Notes: generated by a model from the letters alone, not told the origin. Shown: positions 21,722-34,715, counted from the stretch's first letter. The stretch is 64,000 nt of DNA from Ehretia macrophylla (GCA_037974665.1 CM075770.1:62507850-62571849), one strand, 5' to 3'. Program-made: numbers and translations.

Positions 21722-24087
21722 AATTTTCGACAGCCTCGAAAGATAGATTTCATATTTTTCCTAGATCATATGACATCTAGAAGGAATCGAGACCTAGTTA
21801 TTTTGGATTTTCGAGCTTGGGAGCGTACGTCTAGAAAATAGTTTTCAGGACATTTGAATAGTATTACATAAGAATAGTGTTAATTGCAACTAGACACATT
21901 TAAAATTGCATTTTGGCCCTAGTTTGATCAAGTTTTTGGGACTATTTGACTTTAATTAATAGACATACATATACATATAATATCTAAACTCATAAAATAA
22001 AACAACACACAAATAATTGATCATCAAACAAAAGCAAAAATTATCCTTATATCCCCCCCTTTGGCAGTCCACCTCTAGGAGAAGAAAGGAGGATTTTTCA
22101 ACTTCAAAACTTGATCTTGGATGCTCCCTAAAGCTTCTACAAGTGATATCAACCTAGCTCAAGCTTGTTCTTGCATCTACTAAGCTTGTTTATATGAGGG
22201 AGTTACATATTTCTTGTTTTAAAGTTGGAGCATATATATATGAAATTTCCTATCATGTTGAATTTAACTATATTACTTGTTATAAATGCTTGTTATATGG
22301 TCTTTGAAGCCTATAGAACTCTTTTGTATAGCTTGATAACATATGTTATGGTTACTGGTAGAGATTGAACAAAGAAGATGATGAATAGTGCTTGTTGTTA
22401 GGGTTTTGAATGAATTTGCTAATTAGCTTGAATTGGGACTCCAAATAGATGCTCTAGGCCCTAGTGAAGCTTGTTGAAAAGCCACATGAAGTTGAATCAA
22501 CCAAAATCGAGCTAAATTACGTAATTAGTTGACTTTAAAAAGGAAACTTTTCTCGTTGAGCAATCCGGGCAAATTTTGGCTACGATTTGGGTATCATTGG
22601 GGGTAAGGAAGCACTTTTGATGCTTTCGTTATGCGAAAATGGGGTTCGGTTAGAATAGTTGTAGTTCAAACCCGCTCAGGGCCTTCCCGAACTTTTGCTT
22701 CAAAGATGGGTTTTTATGATTTTAATAGACGACTTTGGGCTTAATTAAGAATATAGTATGATTAGGATGTGGTTTGGAAACTTTGAAACGTGCACAGGAG
22801 AAAGAAATCTTGGTTAAAAAAAGGGGAAAAGTAGTTTTTAGCCATTCTTGTTGCATTGGGAACTTATTGTTGAGTTGACTTGTATTGTATTGACTATCCA
22901 AAGTATAATGAAGTTAACTGAGTTGATTGTGAGGAAAGATTTGGTTGATTGCTACTTTTAATTCTCTAAAGCCAATTTGTGCTATTGTGAACTTATATTG
23001 CGCATATATGTGAGGGCGGCCTACTTTGTCGACCCTCTTATGTGTTATTTGATATCTTGAATGATTGTGACTTGTCTCGGGGTTGCGCAACCTATTCGGA
23101 CATGGTAACATCGAGAAACACGGGCGGCGTCGGGATTGCCGTGCTACCTCGACTACCATGGTACCTATTCCCTTCTCGCTGAGGCATACTCTACTACCCC
23201 AGAGGCGTGGTTCCCCTGCTGGGCATGGACCTACCTCAGGAGAAAGGGTCGTAGGATCGGGATACATCCGGAGTATCCCAACTTGTTGGTGTTTTGGGTT
23301 TGCCAACATTTGCGTGAAGCTCGTGGCTCGTGGCTCGTGGCTCGTGATTGAAAACTTGAAGTGGAACCGTATCCATTTTAATGTGGTTAATTACTTGGCT
23401 TTCTATCTTGTTGGTTTATGTTGTATATATATGATTTCTTGTGTTTGCATATCATATTGCACGCCCGGTATGTTGCATCACCTCCCTCGTTGGGCAACAT
23501 TGTTGTTCACTCCTCATTTAATATGTTTCAGGAGAAGCTGATGTGAATCCCCAACTGATAGAAGTAGAGGAAGAAGAAGAAGTTCATGTAGATCAGAATA
23601 TGTGACTTTGTGTGCTAAGGTGGATCTTATGTGCAGTTTGCGTGGAGTTCATGTTAAATGTTGTATTTTGAGACCTTGGGGTCTTGTATATATGTTGGTA
23701 GTTGAAGTTTTGTATGTTAGAGAAAGATGTTGGATTGTAATAATGGATTTTATATTTCATCTTCTATTGCATGCTCGAAGTGTTTATTATCCTACAAATA
23801 GAACTTAAAATTATAATTGTATCTAACTACTTTTGGTTAAAGCCAACTTGCCTCGCATGCTTGTGTGCTTAAGTAGATTGATGTTGCCCCAAGGCTCGGA
23901 TGGCCTTGTGAATTTGACTTTTCTTTGGAAACGTTAGAAGATAGATTGTATAAATTGTTGTTTGAGGTTCCAATGTTATAAGTGACTATTCGCAGGTATC
24001 AGTTTAGTCCTTGGTACAGAGGAGACTCTGTTCGAGTGACGGGTCCGGGTTTGACCTTTAGCGTGGGATTGGGTTCGGGGTGTTATA
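21605..24087 (+). repeat. array LTR2 (3' LTR of copy 1 and 5' LTR of copy 2)
   Basis: About 2,483 bp, starting TGTGACGCCC. Its last bases are GTTATA instead of GTTACA. A polypurine tract precedes it and a primer site follows it, so it serves both neighbours. It has the palindrome at 23081-23092 and a hairpin GGGCAAC-ATT-GTTGTTC at 23492-23508. It has no insertion and is the cleanest inner LTR. Confidence 0.92.
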
Positions 24088-24094
24088 CTTTAGG

Positions 24095-24106
24095 TGGTAT
24101 CAGAGC
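24095..24106 (+). promoter_or_regulatory. primer binding site, copy 2
   Basis: TGGTATCAGAGC, intact, seven bases after LTR2; it shows that LTR2 is also a 5' LTR. Confidence 0.93.
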
Positions 24107-24401
24107 TACTTGAATGCATGAAGCCGAGTTAACTTCCTTGGCATGTGGTTAGTGGTCTATATGTGAAAGTGAATTATGTGAATATGTGATTGTTTAATTG
24201 TTTAAGTACTTGGATAAAAGACATGCTACCATGAAAAGGAATGATAAAGCATGATATAATAAGAATATGAAAAGTTTAGTGTTTAATGTTGTTAAGTGTT
24301 TTATATGTTTCTTATGTGAGTAGAATGTTTGAAAACAATGTGTACATTATTTTTGCATAGTTTATTTGCCTATTATAATATTATGTTCTTCTAGCATTGA
24401 A
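24107..24401 (+). other. untranslated leader, copy 2
   Basis: Closely similar to 16602-16896, with no long frame. It ends at the position of the gag start codon, which is ATA in this copy. Confidence 0.6.
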
Positions 24402-24524
24402 ATAAGGAGACGGGGTAGACCAAGGAGAGAGCCAGAGGAAGCTCCTAGACAGGATGTACCGGGGCAAGGTGCAGGGGCAGCCGAGGATGTACCGCAGGTT
24501 CAGGAACCGAGTAATGCTTAGATT

Positions 24525-25241
24525 TTGGCCACAATGGCCACCGCAATGAATACCATAGCTCAATTTGTGGTTCAACAGGGTACAACAGGTGTCGGCAGGG
24601 GTAATCAGGCTGCCAGAGCAGAGGGCAGTGTTGCTGCAGGGGCTAACTTGTATGATAAGTTCCTGCATCACGGGGCATATAGTTTTTATGGTGAGCCCGA
24701 TGACATGAAAGCAGAGATATGGTTGAGTAAATTTGAGAAAGTCGCTGCGATACTTGAGTGCAACGATGAAAGAAAGATTACTTATGATGCTTTCTTAATG
24801 GAGGGTGACACTGAGGAGTGGTGGCGTACTATTAGATAGAAATGGGATACTGAGAGGGTCTAGCATGTATGGGTTGACTTTGTTCGTGAGTTTTGAGATA
24901 AATATGTATCGGTTGTAGCTCGTGAGAGACATCAGGATGAATTCATAGCTTTGAGACAGGGAAACATGATTGTAGACCAGTATGAAGCTACTTTCACTAG
25001 ACTTTCTCGATATGTGCAAGCTTTAGTTCAGCCGGAGGATGTGAAGATCCAGATATTTATCACAGGGTTGAGGAGTGATACCATGCTTAATTTCTCTTCG
25101 CAAGATTATTCTAGCTATGCTGCAGTAGTTAGGGCCGCATCGAGATATGAGAAATGCAAGGCAGATGTATTAGCTCAGTCTAGTCAATCAAGCAAACGTC
25201 AGTTTCAGTCTCAGAGTCATGGTTATCAGAGGCAGTATTAG
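24525..25241 (+). pseudogene. gag: gag capsid region, copy 2
   Basis: Two open pieces (24525-24839 and 24951-25241) in the same frame, with stops between them at 24837 (AGA to TAG), in V-x-H-V-W and in E-F-x-D-K-Y. The capsid motifs W-L-S-K-F-E-K, E-E-W-W and V-D-Q-Y-E-A-T-F are present. It ends at a double TAG in the glutamine-rich linker (25239). Confidence 0.87.
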
Positions 25242-25358
25242 TAGCCTGTTCAGACTCAACAGCCTAGGCTGACCCAGAGCAATCCAGGACCAGTTCAGGT
25301 ACAATCACAAGCGAGACTAGCTCAGAGCCAGCCATAGGGATAGTCACAGACCCAACTA

Positions 25359-25568
25359 GTGACTGCTAGATCTCAGCAGGGTAGTTCAGCTACATCTACT
25401 TATAGGGCCCCTACAGGAGGTGCTGCTGCTAAGAAGAACCTACAATGTACTCATTGGAACCGCAAAGGCCATATGGAGGCTGAGTGTTGGAGGAAATTGG
25501 GTCGTTGGACAGGTTGTGGCAGTGATCAGCATAAAGTTAGAGATTGCCGCAAGTTTAAGTATGGTTAG
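25359..25568 (+). pseudogene. gag nucleocapsid zinc knuckles, copy 2
   Basis: A 69-codon piece with two CCHC-like zinc knuckles (C-T-H-W...G-H...E-C and C-G-S-D-Q-H...D-C). The second cysteine of the first knuckle is Trp here, Tyr in copy 1 and Cys in copy 3. Nucleocapsid zinc knuckles bind genomic RNA for packaging. It ends at TAG 25566, which copy 3 shares at 42666 and copy 1 lacks. Confidence 0.8.
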
Positions 25569-25679
25569 GGATAGACTTCAGGCTAGGGTGCCCAGACTAG
25601 AGCTTCAGGAGCAACTACTATACCGCGAGGTCAGGCACGGGTATTTGCACTCGACCAAGAGGAGCTTCCAGAGACGACG

Positions 25680-26468
25680 GTGGTGGTAGAAGGTACTTTT
25701 CTTATTAATAGTCAGCCGGTAGTAGTTTTGATTGACACCGGGGCTACACATTCATTCATTACTCCTGCATGTGCACAGTCTGCTACATTAAAAGTTGATA
25801 AACTGCCGTATGTGATTGAAGTGGGTAATCCTATGGGTACTAAATTTGTTACGGAGTCTTTATGTAAAGATTGTAATATTTGCATTGAGGGTCACATGTA
25901 TCCTATTGAATTGATAATCATGCCATTTCGGGACTTTGAAGTTATCTTGGGGATGGATTGGTTGGGGCGATATTATGCATGTTTGGACTCTAGGAGGAAA
26001 GTTTTAACTTTAGAAGTACCTAACCAACCTGTTATTAAAGTAACTGGGAGTCGGAAATCTACTGGGACTCGTATAATATCTTCAATTAAAGCTACTAAAA
26101 TGTTTAGTAAAGGTTGTGATGCATATTTATCTTATTTAATTAATCAGCCTGGAGATAAATTGAAATTGAATGAAGTACCTGTTATAAAAGAGTTTCCGGG
26201 GGTTTTCCCTGAGGAGTTGCATGGATTACCACCTGATAGGGAGATTGAGTTTGTGATTGACTTGTTGTCAGGAACTAATCCTATTTCGAGAACCACATAT
26301 AGAATGGCTCCCCCTGAGTTGCAGGAATTAAAAATTCAGCTACAGGGTTTACTTGAGAAAGGTTGTATTCAGCCTAGTTCGTCACCATGGGGTGCTCTCG
26401 TGTTATTTGTGAAAAGAAAGACGGTACTCTGCGTTTGTGCATTGATTATCGAGGTCTTAATCAGGTGA
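25680..26468 (+). pseudogene. protease and start of reverse transcriptase, copy 2
   Basis: A 262-codon stretch with the intact protease motif D-T-G-A at 25734-25745, then the linker to reverse transcriptase with V-F-P-E-E-L and P-I-S-R-T-T-Y-R-M-A-P-P-E-L, typical of Ty3/gypsy elements. After V-L-F-V-K a missing A shifts the frame, so the last ~20 residues are not native. The native frame continues from about 26387. Confidence 0.88.
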
Positions 26469-27007
26469 CAGTGAAAAATAAATATCCTTTGCCCTTAATT
26501 GAAAAGTTGTTTGATCAGCTGCTGGGTGCTGTTGTGTTTTCTAAATTTGACTTGAGGCAGAGCTATTATCAATTGCGAATCCGTAGAGAAGATTTACCTA
26601 AGATTGCATTTAGAACCAGGTACGGCCACTATGAGTTTGTTGTTTTACCATTTGGTTTGACAAATGCTCCAACTGCCTTTGTAGATTTGATGCAGAGAGT
26701 ATTTTGACCCTATCTTGATCAGTTTGTTGTGATTTTTATTGATGATATATTAGTGTATTCTAAATCTGAGTCAAAGCATGAAGAATATTTGAGAATTGTG
26801 CTTCGAACCCTGCAAGAACATAAATTGTTTGCCAAATTTAGCAAATGCGAATTCTGGTTGAAACAGGTTGCCTTGTTAGGCCATATCATTTCACAGGAGG
26901 GAATATCTGTTGATCCTGCAAAAATTGAGATGGTTATTTCGTGGAAAAGACCCGAGACTATCACGGAAGTTTGTAGCTTCTTGGGATTGGCAGGCTATTA
27001 TAGGTGA
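26387..27007 (+). pseudogene. reverse transcriptase, copy 2
   Basis: Carries [22 protein letters not shown] and the catalytic F-I-D-D at 26735-26746, followed by I-L-V-Y-S-K-S. CAA has become TGA at 26705, just before the catalytic motif, and CGA has become TGA at 27005, after F-L-G-L-A-G-Y-Y-R. It is more complete than in copy 1, because the catalytic motif itself is in frame. Confidence 0.88.
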
Positions 27008-27067
27008 TTTGTTAAGGACTTTTCAAAGATTGCGGGACCATTGACTACATTAACCCAGTAGAAAACT

Positions 27068-27553
27068 ATGCTTAATTGGGATGATAGATGTGAAGCCAGT
27101 TTCCAGGTGTTAAAAAATAGACTTACCACTGCACATATCCTTGCATTGCCTAAGGGGACTGAAAACTTGGTAATTTACAGTGATGCTTCGAAAGAAGGCT
27201 TGGGTTGTGTTCTTATGCAAAATGGTAAAGTGATAGCTTATGCCTCTATGAAATTGAAACCATATGAACTCAATTATCCTACACATGATCTTGAGCTTGT
27301 TGTTGCTGTATTTGCACTGAAGAAATGGCGTCATTATTTGTAGGGTAATAAATTTGAGATATTTACTAACCATAAAAGTTTAAAATATATGTTTTCTCAA
27401 AAAGATCTGAATATGAGGCAGAGGCATTGGCTAGAACTGTTAAATGATTATAATTGTACCATTAGCTAATTGCTGGGAAAAGTTAATACTGTTGCAGATG
27501 CATTGAGCCAAAAAGCTTCTGTGGCTAGATTGGTAATCAAGGATTGAGAGATT
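27068..27553 (+). pseudogene. RNase H, copy 2
   Basis: The open piece 27068-27343 has [12 protein letters not shown] and ends at TGG to TAG (27341). The following F-T-N-H-K-S-L-K-Y has asparagine in place of the conserved aspartate, and a TAA lies near 27468. The region then runs to N-T-V-A-D-A-L-S. RNase H would remove the RNA strand during reverse transcription; this copy could not. Confidence 0.85.
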
Positions 27554-28376
27554 GTGGAAGAACTATGTTTGTGGAAACCAAAGGCTTCTAGATCAGGTAT
27601 TCAATTTGCTAGCCTACAAATTCAATCTCTATTGCTATCTAGAATCAGAGAAGCGCAACAATCTGATCCTCAGTTATTAAAGCTTCTAGAGAAATCAAAA
27701 GGGGGAGAGTCCGACTTTAAGTTGCATGATGATGGATTACTGAAGTACAGGAATAGAATCTGTATTCCTAGTGATTCGACTGTGAAAGATGAGATTATTG
27801 CTGAGGCTCATAGTTCTAAATACACAATTCATCCTGGAAGCACTAAAATGTACAGAGATTTAAAATAGAATTTCTGGTGGAACAACATGAAGAGAGAGAT
27901 AGCTGATTATGTAGCTAAGTGTTTGACTTGTCAGAAAGTTAAGGCAGAACATCAGAGACCTGTAGGATTGTTGCAGCCATTGGAGATTCCAGTATGGAAA
28001 TAGGACCAGGTTACTATGGACCTTGTGTCTGATTTGCCGAGATCACCGCGAGGTAATGATTCCTTCTGGGTAGTCGTTGACAGGTTGACGAAGAGTTCAC
28101 ATTTTATTGCTACAAAGAAAACAGATTCTCTTGATAAATTGGCCGAGCTATATGTTGAAAATATTGTAAGATTTCATGGAGTCCCATCTCAGATAGTGTC
28201 AGACAGGGATCTCAGGACATCGCAGAAACTACAAAAGACTTTGGGGACTAATTTGAGTTTTAGTACTGCATATCACCCGCAGACGGATGGCCTGTCAGAG
28301 AGGACTAGCAGGATACTGGAAGACATGTTGCGAGCTTGTGTTCTGGATTTTGGCAAGAGTTGGGAGAAGTACCTAC
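27554..28376 (+). pseudogene. integrase, N-terminal part and core, copy 2 (cut by solo LTR)
   Basis: Includes the zinc-binding region with an intact C-L-T-C near 27930, the first catalytic aspartate (M-D-L-V, 28016 on) and S-D-R-D. The 12-base deletion follows, then the P-Q-T-D-G and S-E-R-T segment with the catalytic glutamate. Stops lie near 27866 (CAG to TAG) and at 28001 (TGG to TAG). It ends at 28376, where a solo LTR entered; the last five bases CCTAC are duplicated at 30862-30866. Confidence 0.87.
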
Positions 28377-30861
28377 TGTGACACCCCGAACCCAGCACTT
28401 CATTAATTGCATTCATTAAATGGTTAATTTGGATGTAACTTAGCTAATTACTTTTTATTTTTATTTTCCATATTTTCATAAATTCAATTGTTTCTTTTCA
28501 TGCATTTTATATTTTTATAAAATACTACATATTTTTAGAGGACTACAGCCCCTGACCGTGCGTGCATTGCATATCGGGATCAACGGGAAAAAATTCGCGA
28601 AATGTCTGATGAATAGTACCAGCGGGATTTTTTTTTCCAGATTTTTTCAGATTTTTGGCATTTGTTTTGCTGAAATTTAATCACCCAAATGATCCTTTTT
28701 CCCTTACTAAAATGCCTTAATTATTTGACCTACCAATTGACCTTCTCATGAGAATAATATAAGCCAAGAACAAAAAAAAAAAGAGTCAAAAATATGGCCA
28801 AAAAATAGTTACGGGAATAGTAACTTTTCCAAAAAAAAAAATTATTCCTTACTTCATTCTTGCTTCCATTGCTTCCCAAATTGGTTGTGCTTCATCCTTA
28901 GGACCTTAAGACCATTCTTTGATCTTCAAAAGAGGTGAGGGAGTTGCATTTTTCATGATTTTTAAAGTTGATGCATATATATATTGAATTTCTTGTCTTG
29001 TTGAATTTAGCTATTTTGCTTGTTATAAATGCTTGCTATGAGTTATTTGATGCCTATAGAGTTAACTTTTATGGCTTGTTAGAAGATTTTATGGTTGAAT
29101 GTAGATATTGATCAAAGAGATGATGAATAGTGCATAGAATTAGGGTTTTGAGAAAAATTGCTAATTGGCTTGAATTGAGGCTTCAATTAGATGCTCTAGA
29201 CCCTAGTGAAGTTAGTTGAAAAGCTACGTGAGGTTGAATCGTTCGAAACTGAGCTTAATTGCATAAATAGCCGACTTTAAAAAGGGGACTGTTCTTCGTA
29301 AGCAATCCCGGAAAAATTGGGCATTGATTCGGGTATCCTTGAGCTAAGGAAGCACCTTTGGTGCTTTCGTTTTGCGAGAATGGGGTTCGGTTAGTATAGT
29401 TGTAGTTCAAATCCGTTCGGGGCCTTTCCGAACTTTTGTTTCTAAAATGAGTTTTTGTGATCCTAAAAGGTGCCTTTAGGCTTAATTAAGAATATAGAAA
29501 GACTAGGGTATGATTTGGAAATCTTGAACCATGCATAGGAGAAAGAAAACTCGGTTAAAGAAAGAGGAAAAAGTAGTTTTGGCTATATTTGATGCAATTG
29601 GCACTTGTATTTAAGTTATCTTGTATTGTATTGATTATTTAGGATATAATTAAGCTATTTGAGTAGATTGTGGGAATTAATTGTGTTGATTGCTTCTTTT
29701 GGTATCTTTAAGCTAATCTCGTGCTTATGTGAATTTATATCGTGCTTATATGTGAGGGCGGCCTACTTTGTCATCCCTCTTATGTGTTATGTGATATCTT
29801 GATTGCTTGTGATCGAATATCGGGTTGCGCAACCTTTTCGGACATGGTAGCGTCGAGAAACACGGGCGGCGTCGGGCTTGCCGTGCTCCCTCGACTACCA
29901 TGGTGCCTATTCCCTTTCTTGCTGAGGCATACTCCACTACCCCAGATGCGTGGTTCACCTGCTAGGCATGGACCTACCTCGGGAGAAAGGGTCGTAGGAT
30001 CGGGATACATCCGGAGTATCCCAATTGTTAGTGTTTGGGGTTTGCCGACATATTCATAAAGTTCGTGGTTCGTGGCTCGCGATTGAAGACTTGGAAGTGG
30101 AACTGTATCCTTTTAAAAGTGATTAATTACTTGGCTTGTTATCTTGCTGGTTACGTGGATTATATATGTTTTCTTGTGTTTGCATATCATATTGCACGTT
30201 GGTATGTTGCATCACCTCCCTCGCTAGGCAACTTTGTTGCTCATTCCTCATTTAATATGTTTCAGGAGCAGCTGAGGTGAATCCCCAGCTGATAGAAGAA
30301 GAGAAGGAAGTGCTAGTTAAGCAATTTCCGTGACTTCTTGTGTGATAAGGTTGTCTAAAATGTGAAGCTTGCGTGGAGTTGTTGTTGGTTACCTTTTTGG
30401 GACCTTGGGGCCTTGAGTATATTTGGTGAATGTAATAATTTGTAATCTTGTATGTTGGATATGAAGTGGAATGACATGTAAAAATCCATAGTAAACTTAT
30501 CCTTTTGCATGCTTGTGTGTTTAACAGAACTTGGAAGTAGAACTTGGCTATTGTTGTATCTAACTACCTATAGTTAAAATTAGAAATGCTTTGCTTGCTT
30601 GTATGTTATATGTAATTGTTGTTCCAAGGCTCGGATGGCCTTGTGATTGCGGGTGGCCCATAAAATCTTGGAGGATTGGTTGTAAGAGTTGCGGTTTGTG
30701 GATCTAGCATCATAGATGTCTTTGTGCAGGTACCAGTTTAGTCCTATAAACAGGGGAGACTCCGTCCGTTTTCCCCTAAATTTCGTGCCCGGGGTTTGGA
30801 TTTGGGTGAGAATAGCATGATAAATAGGAGTCCCGGTCTCGTGAGGGATCGGGGCGTTACA
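28377..30861 (+). mobile_element. solo LTR inserted in integrase of copy 2
   Basis: About 2,485 bp from TGTGACACCCCGAAC to GGGGCGTTACA, flanked by the duplication CCTAC (28372-28376 and 30862-30866). It has no primer site or interior. It resembles the array LTRs from about 28920 on but differs clearly at its 5' end, so it is a related family. It contains the shared modules (about 29305-29450 and 29752-30050), the palindrome at 29823-29834 and the hairpin core GGCAAC-TTT-GTTGCT (30226-30242). The short frames at 29742-30059 are open on both strands and look non-coding. Confidence 0.92.
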
Positions 30862-30866
30862 CCTAC

Positions 30867-31186
30867 CTTTAGCGGAGTTTGCTTATAATAACAGTTATTA
30901 GGCTACTATTGGTATGGCACCCTACGAAGTACTATATGAGCGGAAATGTAGGTCTCCGTTGTATTGGGATGAGGTAGGTGAGATGAAAACAGTTGATCCA
31001 GCTATTCTACCTGAGATGATCAAAATGGTGGATAATGTGAAGCTTATAAAGAAAAGGATGCTTACAGCTCAGAGTCGACAGAAGAATTATGCTGATAGGT
31101 GCCATCGGGACTTTGTATTTTCAAAGGGTGATCGTGTATTCTTGAAAGTCTCTCCGCGCAAAGGTTTGATTCGACACGAAAAATGA
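30867..31186 (+). pseudogene. integrase C-terminal part, copy 2 (after solo LTR)
   Basis: Resumes the integrase with [10 protein letters not shown], then a CAG to TAG change, then [17 protein letters not shown] and the helix with D-N-V-K-L-I-K-K-R-M. It ends at the shared stop, TGA 31184-31186, after H-E-K. Copy 1 has TAA and copy 3 has TGA at the same codon. Confidence 0.87.
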
Positions 31187-31700
31187 GGTAAACTTAGCCC
31201 TAGATACGTGGGACCATTTGAAATCATTGAGAAGGTTGGGGATTTAGCTTACAGATTGGCATTACCTCCGAGTTTGGATTCATGATGTTTTCCATGTGTC
31301 ACTGTTGCGGAAATATAATCCTGATCCGTCACATATTATTGAGCCAGAATCGTTGGAGATTGATGAGTCTTTAGTATATGTTGAGAAACCTCTTCGGGTG
31401 GTTGACCGAAATATTCAGGAACTTCGAACTAAAAGTATTCCTATGGTAAAAGTTCTTTGGGATCATCACGGAGTTGAGGATGCCACTTGGGAACGAGAAG
31501 ATCAGATTAGAGAGAAGTACGCGGAGTTGTTTTCTAAATCATGTAAGAATTGCGAGGACGCAATTAGTTTAAGGGGGATAGGGTGTAATGCCCGAGAAAT
31601 TCTTTATAAATTCTTTATAGCTGTTGCATACCTACTTGCGCATTCTTACGTGCATCAACTTTCTTGCTTAATTGCTTTTATTAGAGGTCACTATTCATAA
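31187..31700 (+). pseudogene. pol C-terminus with chromodomain, copy 2, running into LTR3
   Basis: G-P-F-E-I-I-E-K module, then a small deletion where copies 1 and 3 read G-W-I-H (near 31277), then H-V-S-L-L-R-K-Y and a chromodomain at about 31389-31535 (V-V-D-R, V-K-V-L-W-D-H-H, A-T-W-E-R-E). The frame passes the hairpin (31548-31565) and polypurine tract (31571-31583) and stops in LTR3 at 31698, as in the other copies. Confidence 0.88.
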
Positions 31701-32046
31701 ATTTTCGACCGCCTCAAAAGTTAGATTTCATATTTTTCCTAGATCATATGACATCTAGAAGGAATCGAGACTTAGTTATTTTGGACTTTCGAGCTTGGGA
31801 GCGTGCGTTTAGAAAATAGTTTTCATGTCATTTGAATAGTGTTACGTAAGAATAGTATTAGTTGCAACTAGACATATTTAAAATTGCATTTTGGCCCTAG
31901 TTTGATCAAGTTTTTGGGACTATTTGACATTAATTAATAGACATACATATACATATAATATCTAAACTCATAAAATAAAACAACACACAAATAATTGATC
32001 ATCAAACAAAAGCAAAAATTACCCTTATATTCCCTCCCTTGGCCAT
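31584..32046 (+). repeat. array LTR3, 5' part (split by F3a)
   Basis: Starts TGTAATGCCCGAG. The rest of the LTR is at 39163-41187. The last five bases, GCCAT, correspond to GCCGT at 39163-39167; the uninterrupted LTRs also read GGCCGTCCACC here, so the left copy of the duplication carries one change. Confidence 0.92.
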
Positions 32047-34679
32047 TGTAACACCCCGATCCCTCTCGAGACCGGAAGTTCTATCAATCAATCTAATCAC
32101 AACCCAATTCCAAACCCCGGCAAAATTTTTAGAGAAAGACAGACGTAGTCTCCCGTGTTCCTAGGCAAAATGTAAAACCTGTAATAGTATATAAGTGGAC
32201 CAGCACCGTGTCTAACCATACAAACACCTCAAGGTCATCCGAGCCTTGGTTCTCAACAAGCGAACACAACCAAATATACATTTCCAATTTAAAAGCTAAC
32301 CTATCTCTTTTCATCTTTGACAAGAACATTCATGCTAGGCAATTAACCTACACTAACCCATTACATAAAATAGACTATCATGCCATTCTAACTCTTCCTT
32401 TGGGCATTACAAACATATATTAAAGTGAAACTATTCTATCTGAATACATAAACTAGCTTTTCCAAATCACTTCAATAACCTAGAAAACTCAAATTACATT
32501 CCTTTTTAACATTAAATACAAACAACACATGAAACATACATCTTTGCATCTTTGACAACTCAAGCCACATAGCATGCAAGACAACTCTTCAAACATGATC
32601 TTTCACGTAATCACGAACTTTCCAACTAACATGGCATTTCCTGAAATGTGGTGATGAAGAGTGAGTATACACAACCATATACTCAGTGAGGGCGAGACAA
32701 ATATCCTGGTGGAGACAAAGAAGTTCGTGCAATGTAAATAGGTACAGCTAAGCAATATAATTGACAAGCAAACATTCAATATAAACAATCAATACAATAA
32801 CCAATTAATAAAAGCATTAACACAACCATTCAAAGCTATACCACACTCTGAAGGCTATAGTTCACTCGAGCAAGAAATGTACCGATCATGACCTCGATGA
32901 CTTTAATGATGACACGCCAGCTCACCCACCTTATAACTTCCGTTAGAGTACTCCAGACGTACTTTGTCAATTCTATGACCCAAAACTCCCTGGGCGGCAA
33001 CCCAAGCGAGAAAGGGAATAGGGCACGGAGCTAGAGCAACCAACACTGGCAACCTGAGGCTACCTAGAGAGGCCCATCACTCACGCGCCTGACACTTATG
33101 CAATGCAATACAAGATATTTAACGATAATCGAGCAAGGCACTGAAGTGCAAGTCAGTAACAACATGCAATACAATAAGCACACAACAAGCAATTACAATC
33201 AATAAAATAACAAGAACAACACTAACAAGCATTATCAACAATTGATATACAAATTCAATCTTAATCAATTTTAACAAGTATAACAAACATTATTAAGCAT
33301 TCTATAGGCATTACACTATGAAAACACACAAAATCACAAAATGACCCCAACTTTCAAAACGCTACTACTTTCAAACGAGCCACGAGTTTTGGAAACCGAC
33401 TTCACCAATCCTCCTAGGTCACCATAAGGCACGTCTAAAGACCCCGAAACCCTACTTAACCCTAGAATTCACACAAAGCCCCGATTTCTCCCTTTGCTCG
33501 TTTGAACTACCGCTACCCTAACCAAACACCCAACCAACGCCATAACCACATCAAAAGTGCTTCCATGGCCTCTCGAGACAATGCCATCACGCAAAACGAT
33601 AAAATGCCAAACTTGACCTAAACGACCCCAACTTTCACTAAGCCATTTTCCTCCGTTTTTCCATTACATAATCCAATTAAACCATACATTTAGGCATTCT
33701 AGCATATCTAGCACCTTCCTACATCAACAGAACGCATAACGGAGCAACTTCATCGAAACGGGGGTTTACTATTCATAATTTACTATTCAATTACCAATCT
33801 AAATTGCAATTTCGATATTCAACCGCAGAAAATACTAAAAAGCTATAAATACATGTTCTACGATTGCTAGGGAACATTCTTTAAGCCTCAAAACGATCAA
33901 AATAATATTCTACGGATAAAACCCAAAAATTAAAGTTAACACATAAAACATTCAAATGCACAAATAAACATGAAACCCTCACCTAAGACTCTCCTAGACG
34001 CTAGGAAAACCACACTGGATGCCTCGGAAACCACCCCGTGCAAGCTCACGCGAAGATTTGAAGTTTTGAAGATTGAAAATATTTTTTTTTTCTCCTAAGA
34101 GTTTCGGCCTGCTCCTTTGTATTTTCAGCTTTGTTCTTTTTTTATTTTGCAATTTTTTAAGCTTATAAGATGACAAGCCTTGGTCAAATGGTCAAACCCT
34201 TGGTCAACTAACTTAAGTTGGTCAATTTAGCCTATTTTTATGCATTTTAAAGCTATAATAACCAACACAAAATTAATTCTAGTTAACAACAAATAAAATA
34301 TTAAATTTAAGACACCAAAATACTAGTTTTCACTATTTGCTGAGGACTAGAAATCATTTCCTAACTATCGCTCTCGATATGCTATGCACTTTGCGACAAT
34401 AAAAGAATAACAATTAAATCTCAAAGAATTTAAGAAAATATAATTTTCGAAAAGTAACATAGTTCAAAATTTACTCTGGCTCGGAGCTACTTTTCATTTA
34501 ATTGAAAACCGAGCATTAAGGTGCAAGAAAAATAAAACCGATTAACATAAATATGAAAATAAAGCTACAAATGAATGTTTAACTAAAATAAACACATAAT
34601 TCAATGCTAACATTTAAGATAACACTTAATTAAATGCAATTAAATGACATTGAATGCATGCCGGGTTCGGGTTATCACA
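32047..34679 (-). repeat. F3a 3' LTR
   Basis: Pairs with 36531-39162. On the minus strand it runs from TGTGATAACCCGAAC to GGGGTGTTACA. It contains a diverged form of the LTR module (about 32890-33070) and the hairpin GAGTATA...TATACTC at 32663-32684. No coding content. Confidence 0.9.
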
Positions 34680-34694
34680 TCCTTCCTGCCTTAA
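34680..34694 (-). promoter_or_regulatory. F3a polypurine tract
   Basis: The minus strand reads TTAAGGCAGGAAGGA against the 3' LTR; one C interrupts the purine run. The hairpin AATTGCG-AAGG-CGCAATT follows at 34698-34715, with one loop base changed relative to the other elements. Confidence 0.85.
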
Positions 34695-34715
34695 CACAAT
34701 TGCGCCTTCGCAATT

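Larger units (their letters stand above)
24402..31700 (+). pseudogene. gag-pol: gag-pol pseudogene, array copy 2, split by a solo LTR
   Basis: Same order of domains as copy 1. The gag start codon is ATA (24402). In-frame stops include 24519, 24837, 25239, 25566, 26705, 27005, 27341 and 28001. A one-base deletion near 26413 shifts reverse transcriptase. The RNase H motif reads F-T-N-H-K (Asp to Asn near 27367). A 12-base in-frame deletion removes F-T-S-Q-F-W-type residues after the second integrase aspartate (near 28217). A solo LTR (28377-30861) splits the integrase, and pol resumes at 30867. The stop at 31184 matches those of copies 1 and 3, and the one at 25566 is shared with copy 3. The last ~117 bases lie in LTR3. 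Confidence 0.92.
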